Shown here: in pieces, positions 17,201 through 23,780 of the stretch
Position numbering within the stretch: position 1 is the stretch's first letter
How the letters are laid out: the number at the start of each line of letters is the position of its first letter
Assembly (NCBI GenBank): GCA_016709545.1
Contig: JADJMO010000003.1
Coordinates: forward strand, 310,001 to 374,000
DNA length: 64,000 bases
Direction of reading: 5' to 3'
From: Myxococcales bacterium
GTDB lineage: Bacteria > Myxococcota_A > Polyangia > Polyangiales > JADJMO01
The notes under the pieces: model-generated
What the model was told of the DNA's origin: nothing
Database searches by the model: none
What the model saw: the letters and a program-made list of their open reading frames with translations, nothing else
Program-made: the position numbers and the translations under genes

Positions 17201-17324
17201 GGCCGAGCTGGCTCGCGTGCTCGAGATCGACCGCCAGTCCGAGGAGGCAGGCGAGATCGTGGAACTGGCGCCGACGCGCTTCGTGCCGCCCTGCGGATGA
17301 GCTCGGACCGAGGCTCAGGGGCAT
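14268..17324 (-). CDS. Hybrid-type histidine kinase with two HD-GYP-like domains and PAS
   Basis: 1018 residues from the ATG at 17324; GGGAGGG about nine bases upstream supports this over in-frame codons further up. Domain order: HD-GYP-like 1 (LLHDVGQIL near 70, NHHERWDGMGWPNGL near 111), HD-GYP 2 (LLHDVGKLLV near 271, SHHEAWDGDGYPRGL near 325), PAS/PAC (about 528-645), HisKA with the phospho-His in TSHDLRSPL (about 682), and HATPase (NALKFAPP near 796, DRGTGIP near 825, GYGLGLAIV near 858). The C-terminal 120 residues look receiver-like but lack a clear phospho-Asp. No transmembrane helix is visible, so it is a soluble sensor. HD-GYP domains degrade cyclic di-GMP; domain 1 has the variant WDGMGWP. 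Confidence 0.88.
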   Translation of the reverse strand: MPLSLGPSSSAGRHEARRRQFHDLACLLGLAVDLEHASQLGHSFRVAVLALEIGEGLSVPEGEVFYGGLLHDVGQILVPRPARSGLHSQRGAGLLRPFSSLRALENVVANHHERWDGMGWPNGLTGSEIPLASAVVALADSLDTQLREVSPPERVDAAAAACQRMRETLVSAAVADAALGLIDQKPGLFATLFDDAELRRLVREVEAEPVGLDGLEDIELVAEMLWLIARVSDSKHAHRVGHSARVAFMARDIAARLGDVVDQWDVVCAALLHDVGKLLVSPPILAKTAPLTLDEVTAIQQHALHTRAIVESLSGLSYLAHATSSHHEAWDGDGYPRGLSGEAIPLVARIVAYADAYDALRSDRSFRGALPEELAVATMREMAGHQLDPGMLDVALDALTATPAQSPSDLLGFQAFFPAGRGPVLDAEARPPTSWHDVRLTDSGRVRADLSALGALTSLEEANLLDHFTESERPSIAEAMRRSTGPHAARAHTSRKGHAVELAFSRDERGLVAHVRRADEVARPLRDLAFAHRNFLQSAEAVMFTDAHAVIVDVNYAFTRLFGWRAEEIVGLTPKFLQSGQHPPALYEAMRDSLVTPEVGAWSGEIVNQTKSGRLVAVELRVNAVRDASGNVVGYVSSALDITVRRREREALEASERDLRAKNTELERLNQFKDQMVALTSHDLRSPLASIIQTAELLTETCGELSAEETRHRASLIADVGHQLVGLVTDLLDLDRLEAGNLAIQPRRFHPGGLVHTIAAAPTSKARVTAVVRDDRASVVADPERVEQALQNLVSNALKFAPPDTTVELGFEAVGAGGARFWVDDRGTGIPEEALEGIFDRYHQLGGARGSRGVGYGLGLAIVRHIATLHQGRAFAENRPSGGTRFTLELPPAESVVRSALVLGPADADLRRVARLLESSGFVVFSASRLAEAQRRVAFEAPALTVVHEPWLPQLPIARREGALLVAVADDDALGRRPDLDAVFVRPVMEVELASIIRAARPEHGGSNDRWLAVRTSP

Positions 17325-17367
17325 CTCGGGGCCCTCCCCGCCTGACGTTTCGGCAGGGGTCGACGCC

Positions 17368-17380
17368 TCTCGATTCGAGA
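17368..17380. promoter_or_regulatory. Interrupted palindrome upstream of the histidine kinase gene
   Basis: TCTCGA-T-TCGAGA forms a 13-base interrupted palindrome 44 bases upstream of the kinase start. It lies in the 290-base gap (17325-17614) between divergent genes, which has visibly more A and T than its surroundings around 17500-17570. It may be an operator. I see no gene or RNA in the gap. Confidence 0.35.
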
Positions 17381-17602
17381 CTCTGTCGTGCCGTCGAAAT
17401 GGCGACTGTTGCGGAGCGACGATGGACTGGTCGTCCGTTCCATTCCGGCCAGTGATGGAGGCGCGCGCATGCTCAATCTCGTGCGGACTGAAACGACACG
17501 TCGTTCGGGAAACCAATGGCCACAACGAATCAATTTGCGGGAAATCAATGGACCGACTTTCCCGGTGATTTCAGGGGCCTGCGTGCCTGGCCACGGCTCC
17601 GC

Positions 17603-17608
17603 TAGGCT
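17603..17608 (+). promoter_or_regulatory. -10-like hexamer TAGGCT, 6 nt before a GTG start
   Basis: TAGGCT, six bases, then the GTG at 17615. No Shine-Dalgarno sequence is present. A leaderless transcript is predicted. Confidence 0.45.
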
Positions 17609-17614
17609 CCGCCC

Positions 17615-18463
17615 GTGCGTCGCCTCCACGACCCCGAACGCGTCATCTCGCTGTCGTTCGCCGGCCTCGAGCTCTCCGCGTTCAGCATCTCGGGGCTCGC
17701 CACCTACGTCGTCGTCCCGTCGTTCGACGCGTGCTTCGACCTCGGGCACTGCTCGGTGAAGGCGAGCCAGCAGCGCCACGTGCTGCTCTCGCACGTGCAC
17801 CAGGACCACGCCCTCGGCGTGGTGCGTCACCTGTCGCTCCGCGCGATGACCGGCGCCAAGCCCTCCCGGGTCTTCGTGCCCGACGAGAGCCGGGCCGGCC
17901 TGCTCGAGGTGCTGCGCGCCCACGAGCGGCTCGAGGAGCGGTCTCCGCAGGATCTCGAGGCCATGGTGAAAGGGGTGCGTGCGGACGAGGTGTTCGCGCT
18001 CTCGCCGCAGCGCACGGTCCGCGCGTTCGACGTCGTCCACCGCATCGCGTCCCGCGGCTACACGGTGACCGAGCGGCGACGCAAGCTGCTCCCCGCCTTC
18101 GAGGGTCTGCCCGGCGAGGCGATCCGCGACGCACGCGCGCGCGGCGAGGAGGTGTACGCGCACCACGAGGTCGATCTCTTCACCTACGTCGGCGACAGCA
18201 CGATCGAAACGCTCGAGCGGCACCCCGAGGTCGGCCGGAGTCAGGTGCTGTTCCTCGAGGCCACGCACCTCCCCGGCACCTCGCGCGAGACCAGCGCCAA
18301 GTACGGCCACACGCACCTCGAGGAGCTCGCGGAGCTGTTCGCGCGACGGCCCGAGGCGCTCGCGAGCCCGCACATCGTGCTCAAGCACTTCAGCATGAAA
18401 TACGGCCGCAGCGAGATCCTCGCCGCGAAGGCCGCGCTCCTGACGAACTCCGCGCGCGCGTGA
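17615..18463 (+). CDS. RNase Z-like metallo-beta-lactamase-fold hydrolase
   Basis: 282 residues from a GTG. The metal-binding motif LLSHVHQDHALG (about 53-64) is the H-x-H-x-D-H signature of the zinc metallo-beta-lactamase fold. Later ligands are probably the Asp in VGDSTIET (about 195) and the His in LKHFSMKYG (about 265). Overall length and the ATHLPGTSRETSAKYGHTHLEEL segment fit RNase Z / ElaC-like enzymes, including plant-type homologues. A tRNA 3'-processing role is therefore possible but unproven; other small-molecule hydrolases share this fold. No membrane segment. Confidence 0.75.
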   Translation: MRRLHDPERVISLSFAGLELSAFSISGLATYVVVPSFDACFDLGHCSVKASQQRHVLLSHVHQDHALGVVRHLSLRAMTGAKPSRVFVPDESRAGLLEVLRAHERLEERSPQDLEAMVKGVRADEVFALSPQRTVRAFDVVHRIASRGYTVTERRRKLLPAFEGLPGEAIRDARARGEEVYAHHEVDLFTYVGDSTIETLERHPEVGRSQVLFLEATHLPGTSRETSAKYGHTHLEELAELFARRPEALASPHIVLKHFSMKYGRSEILAAKAALLTNSARA

Positions 18464-18598
18464 CCTTGCTGATCTAGAGCGTGCGCTCGCGCAGGGTCGA
18501 TCGGAGGTGCCGACCGCGTGTGGAACGTGGCGGGTCGAGGTCCTGAGCGAGCTCCCGGCCGAGGACTCGAGTGGCCCACGGCCCGCGACGTCTGACGC

Positions 18599-19578
18599 TC
18601 ACACCGAGAGGCGCAGCTCCGCGAGCGTCTCGCGCACGGGCGCGTCCTGCCAGACGATGGCGTGCAGCGCGTCGAGGAGCGGCGTGCCGGTGACGCCGCG
18701 CTCGCGGGCGAACCGGTGGGCCGTCGCGATGGCGGCGTAGCCCTCGGTGAGGAGGTTCTCGGCCGCCATCTCGGCCGCGACGACGCTCGCGCGCTGTCCG
18801 CGCCCCACGCGCTCGCCGAACGCGCGGTTGCGCCCGCCCGCGCCGGTCACGTGCAGGTCGCCGACCCCGGGGGAGCCGTACACCGTCTCGTCGCGGCCGC
18901 CGCGGCGTGCACGATGGCGCGCATCTCGACGATCGATTGCGTGAAGCACGCCGCGCGGCGTTGTGCGTCCACGCCGACGAGGCCGTCCCAGAGGCCGAGG
19001 CCCGTCGCGAGGCGTTCTTGAGCGCGGAGCAGGCCTCCGCGCCGGCGAGATCGTCGGTCACGCCGATGTGCATGTGGCCGCCGTTCATCGCGTCGCGGCA
19101 GACGACGGCGTCCGGCCCGGCGAAGGTCATCCAGGTGAGCACGCCGCGCGATCTCCACGGCCTCGGCGGGGCCGGCGGCGTGCACGAAGCGCAAGGGGCG
19201 GCCGACCTTCTCGGAGACCACGAGGTCGAGCCGGTCCATACGGCCGCTGCCCGACTCGAGGAAGCCCTTGCTCACCGAGAGGATCGGGACGTCCGGCAGC
19301 GCGGGCGCCGCGCGGGTCATGACCGGCACCGCGCCGTCGGAGTTGACGCCGTGGATCACGAGCTCGGCGCCGGCGAGCGCCTCGGCGAGGCGCGCGGAGC
19401 GATAGGTCGGCAGATCCACCACGAGCTTCAGTCGCGGGTGGGGGGCCTTGCGCTCGCAGGCCTCGATCAGATCGTCGTCGAGCCAGGTGCCCCAGAGCCG
19501 CACCTCGTGGCCGCGCTGCTGCGCCACCACCGCCATCGCGGTGCCCATGTAGCCCGCGCCGAGGACCGTGATCTTCAT
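18599..19578 (-). CDS. gpsA: NAD(P)H-dependent glycerol-3-phosphate dehydrogenase, broken by indels
   Basis: The product starts MKITVLGAGYMGTAMAVVAQ, a GxGxxG dinucleotide site. It continues through ILSVSKGFL and FVHAAGPAEAVEIAR (to about 19155), then in a second frame VLTWMTFAGPDAVV and HMHIGVTDDLAGAEACSALKNA (to about 19015). It returns to frame 1 for TGLGLWDGLVGVDAQRRAACF and finishes in a third frame with DETVYGSPGVGDLHVTGAGGRNRAFGERV and LRLSV. Joined, these give a full GpsA of about 326 residues, including the substrate Lys region (SALKNA) and the GVGDL motif. At least three one-base changes (near 19150, 19012 and 18902) are needed. GpsA makes glycerol-3-phosphate for phospholipids and is usually essential, so sequencing error is likelier than decay. 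Confidence 0.8.
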
Positions 19579-19627
19579 GGCGCCGGGGTAGCGCAGGCGG
19601 TCGAGCGCTGCAGCCGCGTGGCGCCCG

Positions 19628-20311
19628 TCACCCGGTCGACTGTGTGACTGTGCCGGCCGGCTCGGCGATCAGCAGCCGGTTCTTCGGCGTGATCGCCGCC
19701 GGGATCTCCTGGGTGTGCACGCGGTAGCCGGCCGCGCGCAGCCGGGCCGCGCGCGTCGCGTCGATGGCGAGCGCTGCGTCCATCCAGCCGCCGAGGCCAC
19801 CGTCGTCGCAGGTGCGCGCGTCGTGGCAGCACGGCAGCACCGCGAGGCGCGCCGACGCGGCGACCGCCCGACCGATCACCGCGTCGGTCAGCGCGCCGCA
19901 CGCGTGCGCCGAGACCACGAGATCGTCAGGCCCGAGCGCGACGTCCTCGAGCCGTCGCGCGAGGAGCTCGACCCTCCCCGCGAGGCGGGGCCACGCGGCC
20001 ACGAGCCCTTCGTGCACGCGCGCCGCGCTCGCGGGCAGGCTCGGATCGACGGCCAGCGCACGCGGTGAACGATCGTCGAGCAGCAGCAGCAGGTGCGCGA
20101 GGAGGCCGTGCCCCGCGGCGAGGTCGACGACCCTGCCGCCGCGGAAGCGACGTCGCACCCTTCGCGCCACCTCCCACGCCTCGAACAGCTCTTTTCGCGG
20201 GAGGCAGTCGAGCTCGGAGAGCGCCCGGCCGACGCGGTCGAACAGCGTCTCGCCGGGGAAGCGCGCCGCGTCCTGCGGGGCCAGGCGGGCGCGGCTGTGC
20301 GGGTCGAACAA
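19628..20311 (-). CDS. SAM-dependent methyltransferase-like protein
   Basis: About 227 residues from a TTG at 20311, the first plausible start after the upstream lipoprotein stop (20319). The reading frame itself is open further. The SAM-binding motif is GGRVVDLAAGHGLLAHLLLLL (about 55-75) with acidic loop ALAVDPSLP. Later, DDLVVSAHACGALTD and LAVLPCCHDARTCDDGG resemble the Cys/His-containing loop of methyltransferases that act on RNA or small molecules. The substrate is unknown. No Shine-Dalgarno sequence is evident, so the start remains uncertain. Confidence 0.7.
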   Translation of the reverse strand: MFDPHSRARLAPQDAARFPGETLFDRVGRALSELDCLPRKELFEAWEVARRVRRRFRGGRVVDLAAGHGLLAHLLLLLDDRSPRALAVDPSLPASAARVHEGLVAAWPRLAGRVELLARRLEDVALGPDDLVVSAHACGALTDAVIGRAVAASARLAVLPCCHDARTCDDGGLGGWMDAALAIDATRAARLRAAGYRVHTQEIPAAITPKNRLLIAEPAGTVTQSTG

Positions 20312-20318
20312 GGCCGGT

Positions 20319-20621
20319 TCAGCCGCCCGACGGCGAGGGCGCGGGGGCAGGGGCGCTGCCGCTCGCGCGACACACCGGCGACATGGCGCCCGGGACGGCG
20401 GTGCACGACCCACCGACCATGCAGTCGTCGTCGTAGTTGCAGCGGCGCTCGCAGTGCTTGCTGCCGTCCTTGTAGTGCATGCAGTCGAGCTTGCTCGGGC
20501 ACGCGCCGTCCTCGGCGCACTCGCTGCCGAAGGAGTCGCGCCCTGGGTGCGCGGTGGGCTTCGGGGGCGGACCACACGCCACGAAGAACAGGACGACGAG
20601 AGAAGCAGCCTTCACGTGCAT
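20319..20621 (-). CDS. Small Cys-rich lipoprotein
   Basis: 100 residues with a lipoprotein signal MHVKAASLVVLFFVACGPPP (lipidated Cys at 16). The mature part has about ten Cys in a pattern such as CAEDGACPSKLDCMHYKDG and CERRCNYDDDCMVGGSC, like the small disulfide-rich repeats common in Myxococcota exported proteins. It ends in an Ala/Pro/Ser tail. A TACCCT hexamer lies seven bases upstream of its ATG. Function unknown. Confidence 0.75.
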   Translation of the reverse strand: MHVKAASLVVLFFVACGPPPKPTAHPGRDSFGSECAEDGACPSKLDCMHYKDGSKHCERRCNYDDDCMVGGSCTAVPGAMSPVCRASGSAPAPAPSPSGG

Positions 20622-20628
20622 CGGCGCG

Positions 20629-20634
20629 AGGGTA
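20629..20634 (-). promoter_or_regulatory. -10-like hexamer TACCCT, 7 nt before the lipoprotein start
   Basis: On the minus strand TACCCT is followed by seven bases and the ATG at 20621. It lies back-to-back with the clpB promoter in a 62-base divergent gap. Confidence 0.4.
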
Positions 20635-20668
20635 GACGGCGAGGGTTCTCCGCGCCAGCGCGCCGGGG

Positions 20669-20674
20669 TAGGCT
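20669..20674 (+). promoter_or_regulatory. -10-like hexamer TAGGCT, 9 nt before the ClpB-like gene
   Basis: TAGGCT is followed by nine bases and the ATG at 20684. No CIRCE element or sigma-32-type promoter is seen, so heat-shock control is not evident from the sequence. Confidence 0.35.
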
Positions 20675-20683
20675 CGCCCCCGC

Positions 20684-23305
20684 ATGGCGGCGACCCAGAC
20701 CATCCACCTCGATCGTTACTCCCCCGACGCGCGCGCGATCGTCGCCGCGGCCCAGCAGCTCGCCGACGAGCGCCAGCACGCGGAGGTCGAGCCCATCCAC
20801 CTGCTCTACCGCGCGGTCGACCGCGACCGCGGGGTCGCCGAGGTCTTCAAGAAGGCCGGATGTGAGCCGGCCGACGTCGTCGCCGAGGCCGAGACCCAGC
20901 TGCGCCGCCTTCCGAAGAACGGCAAGGGCGAGGCGTACCTCTCGCAGGCCTTCATCGATCTCCTCGCGCGCGCCGAGCGCGAGGCCGAGAAGGACAAGCT
21001 CCCCGCCGTGCAGATGGAGAACCTCCTCAACGCGCTCTCGCAGGAGATCCGCGGCGGAGCAGGGGCCGTGCTGCAGGCGCTCGCGCTCGGGCCGGGCGCG
21101 CTGCGTCCACACCTCGCCGCATTGCACTCGGTCCCGCGCGGCACGCCGCCGGTCGGCTCGCCCGCGCCGACCGCGACCGACCTCGTCGCGCGGTCCACGG
21201 TCGATCTGGTCGAGCTCGCGAAGAAGGGCGATTTCGACCCGGTCATCGGCCGCGACCTCGAGGTCCGCCGCGTGCTCCAGATCCTCGCGCGGCGCGCCAA
21301 GAACCACCCGCTGCTCGTCGGCGAGGCGGGCGTGGGCAAGACCGCCGTCGTGCGCGCGCTCGCCCAGCGCATCGCCGCGGGAGACGTGCCCCGCAACCTG
21401 TCCGGTGCCCGCATCCTCCAGCTCGACCTCGGCGGCGTGATCGCCGGCGCCAAGCTGCGTGGCGAGATCGAGGAGCGCCTGCGCGTCGTGCTCAACGCGA
21501 TCCGCACCGGCGAGCCCGGCAAGGGCGAGACCATCCTGTTCGTCGAGGACCTCGCCGCGCTGTTCGGCGGCGGCCCTGGCCCCGGCGGCGTCGGCGAGCT
21601 GCTCAAGCCCACGCTCGTGAAGGGCGACCTGCGTATCCTCGCCACCGTCTCCACCGACGGCCTGCGCAAGATCCAGGAGAAGGACGCGGCCGTCCTTCGC
21701 CGCCTCACCGTGATCGAGATCGACGCCCCCGACGTGGAGAAGTCCAAGTCGATCGTGCGCGGCGTCGCCACCCGCTACGAGAAGCACCACGGGGTGCGCA
21801 TCGGCGAGGGCGCGATCGCGAGCGCCGTCGTGCTCGCCAAGCGCTACGTGCAGGACCGCTCGCTGCCCGACAGCGCGCTCGATCTCCTGGACGAGGCCGC
21901 AGCGCGCAAGCGCGTCGAGCTCGACGGCGTCCCGGCCGACGTCGACGACCGGCTGCGTCGCCTGGACGGGCTCGAGGCCCAGATGACCGCGCTCGCCAAC
22001 GACGACGACCGCCTCTCGCAGCAGACCTTCGCGCGGCTCGAGGCCGAGGCCAAGGCGCTGCGGCCCGAGGTCGAGGCGCTGCGTCAGAAGCTCGTCTCGC
22101 GTCGTGGTGCCGTCGCCGCCGCCGAGACCCTGCGCTCCGAGTTCCGCGCCAAGGAGGCCGAGCTCGAAGAGGCCAAGAAGAAGAACGACTTCGCGCGCCT
22201 CGGCGAGCTCGAGCACGTGACGCTCCCCGGATCTCAAGCGCCGCCTCGCGGCCGCCGAGGAGGCCGTCTCCCGCGAAGGGGGCTCGGCCGGCCAGAGCAA
22301 CGTCGTCGACGAGAACGACGTCGCCAAGATCCTCGAGGACTGGACCGGCATCCCCGCGAGCAAGATGCTCGAGGGCGAGGCCGACAAGCTCCTCAAGATG
22401 GAGGAGCGGCTCGCCGCACGTGTCGTGGGGCAGGACGAGGCCGTGCGCGCGGTCGCCAAGGCCGTGCGCCGCGGGCGCGTGGGCCTCCGCGATCCGGGCA
22501 AGCCCATCGGCTCGTTCATGTTCCTCGGCCCTCGGGCGTGGGCAAGACCGAGCTCGCCAAGGCGCTCGCCGAGTTCCTGTTCGACGACGAGCTCTCCTTG
22601 ACCCGCCTCGACATGAGCGAGTTCATGGAGAAGCACATGGCGCAGCGCCTCGTCGGCGCGCCGCCCGGGTACGTCGACAGCGAGGAGGGCGGCTTCCTCA
22701 CCGAGGCCGTGCGCCGCCGGCCGTACTCGGTGCTGCTGTTCGACGAGGTCGAGAAGGCCCACGGCGACGTGTTCAACCTGCTCCTGCAGGTGCTCGACGA
22801 CGGTCGCCTCACCGACGGTCGCGGCCGCCTCGCCGACTTCTCCAACACCGTCGTCATCATGACCAGCAACATCGGCAGCCAGCGCATCCTCGAGGCCGAC
22901 CAGAAGCTGTTCGAGAGCGCCGACGGCCGCGAGGCGCTCAAGGACGTGCTGCGCGAGGAGCTCAAGGCGTTCTTCCGCCCCGAGTTCCTCAACCGCATCG
23001 ACGACACGGTGGTGTTCCGCGCGCTCGACAAGAAGGACCTCGACGGCATCGCCCGCATCCAGCTGCGCAAGCTCGACAAGCTCCTCGTCGACAAGGAGCT
23101 CAAGGTGCAGCTCACCGACGCGGCCCGCGCCCGCCTCGTCGACATCGGGTACGAGCCGGGCTTCGGCGCGCGACCGCTGCGCCGCGCGATCCTCAAGGAG
23201 ATCCAGGACCCGCTCGCCGAGGAGATCCTGAAGGGCGGCTACGCGCCGGGCACCACCATCCAGGTCGACGTGAAGGGCGAGGAGTTCACCTTCTCGAAGG
23301 CCTGA
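20684..23305 (+). CDS. ClpB-type AAA+ disaggregase, two compensating frame breaks
   Basis: About 873 residues. Order: Clp N-domain (about 8-150), AAA+ D1 (Walker A GEAGVGKT near 212, Walker B ILFVEDL near 285), a coiled-coil middle domain (about 400-510), AAA+ D2 (Walker A GPSGVGKT near 614, Walker B LLFDEVEKAH near 684, sensor MTSNIGSQ) and the Clp C-terminal domain. In D1 the Walker B acidic pair reads ED rather than the usual DE. Between about 22228 and 22530 the correct protein (LKRRLAAAEEAVSREGG to GKPIGSFMFLGP) lies in another frame: one C too many at 22225-22228 and one too few at 22529-22531. Clp disaggregases refold aggregated proteins with DnaK. Because of the altered D1 it may be a divergent paralogue rather than the housekeeping ClpB. 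Confidence 0.85.
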   Translation: MAATQTIHLDRYSPDARAIVAAAQQLADERQHAEVEPIHLLYRAVDRDRGVAEVFKKAGCEPADVVAEAETQLRRLPKNGKGEAYLSQAFIDLLARAEREAEKDKLPAVQMENLLNALSQEIRGGAGAVLQALALGPGALRPHLAALHSVPRGTPPVGSPAPTATDLVARSTVDLVELAKKGDFDPVIGRDLEVRRVLQILARRAKNHPLLVGEAGVGKTAVVRALAQRIAAGDVPRNLSGARILQLDLGGVIAGAKLRGEIEERLRVVLNAIRTGEPGKGETILFVEDLAALFGGGPGPGGVGELLKPTLVKGDLRILATVSTDGLRKIQEKDAAVLRRLTVIEIDAPDVEKSKSIVRGVATRYEKHHGVRIGEGAIASAVVLAKRYVQDRSLPDSALDLLDEAAARKRVELDGVPADVDDRLRRLDGLEAQMTALANDDDRLSQQTFARLEAEAKALRPEVEALRQKLVSRRGAVAAAETLRSEFRAKEAELEEAKKKNDFARLGELEHVTLPGSQAPPRGRRGGRLPRRGLGRPEQRRRRERRRQDPRGLDRHPREQDARGRGRQAPQDGGAARRTCRGAGRGRARGRQGRAPRARGPPRSGQAHRLVHVPRPSGVGKTELAKALAEFLFDDELSLTRLDMSEFMEKHMAQRLVGAPPGYVDSEEGGFLTEAVRRRPYSVLLFDEVEKAHGDVFNLLLQVLDDGRLTDGRGRLADFSNTVVIMTSNIGSQRILEADQKLFESADGREALKDVLREELKAFFRPEFLNRIDDTVVFRALDKKDLDGIARIQLRKLDKLLVDKELKVQLTDAARARLVDIGYEPGFGARPLRRAILKEIQDPLAEEILKGGYAPGTTIQVDVKGEEFTFSKA

Positions 23306-23780
23306 CCTCGGCGCCGAACAGGATCGCGCGGAGCTCGTCGGCGGTGACGCCCAGCTCCGCGGCCACGGCGTCGTGCACCAGCGTCACGATCCGCCCGTCC
23401 TTCGGGCGCGCGATGTCGTGCACGCGCTCGACCCACGCGCTCGCCTCGCGGGTGACCGCGCCGCCCTCGATCGCCACGCGGAGCCGGTCCGCGTCGCTCG
23501 CGTCGGTCGCGCGCTTGCCCCCGAGCCACGCCTTGATCGCGAGCACGCCGCGCAGGCCGCTGTGCACCCGGCTCCACGCCCGCGCGAACGGCGGGGTCTC
23601 TCCACGGACGAGCGCGTCGCGGCGATCGACCAGCGTCTGCATGGGCAGGCGATCGATCTCGGCGAGCGCCCCGGGGAATCTCCGCGCGAGCTCCTTCAGC
23701 CGCGCGCGCGGCGTGTCGGCGTCAGCCTCGCGCCGCAAGGCCACGAGCTCCTCGTACTTGGCGAGGAGCCCGTCACTCAC
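23286..23780 (-). CDS. Helical protein of unknown function
   Basis: 164 residues, mainly charged helices (LLAKYEELVALRREADADTPRARLKELARRFPGALAEIDRLP). The C-terminal half contains TREASAWVERVHDIARPKDGRIVTLVHDAVAAELG, suggestive of a small helical bundle. No signal peptide or membrane segment. The start overlaps the stop of the transglutaminase-like gene by eight bases, so the two are co-translated. Its end overlaps the clpB end by 20 bases. I recognise no family. Confidence 0.6.
   Translation of the reverse strand: MSDGLLAKYEELVALRREADADTPRARLKELARRFPGALAEIDRLPMQTLVDRRDALVRGETPPFARAWSRVHSGLRGVLAIKAWLGGKRATDASDADRLRVAIEGGAVTREASAWVERVHDIARPKDGRIVTLVHDAVAAELGVTADELRAILFGAEVRPSRR

Noticed and set aside
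18464..18598. 135-base gap with GTCCT...AGGAC considered as a terminator
   Set aside because: The stem is only five pairs with a 17-base loop and no T-run. I see nothing else in the gap.
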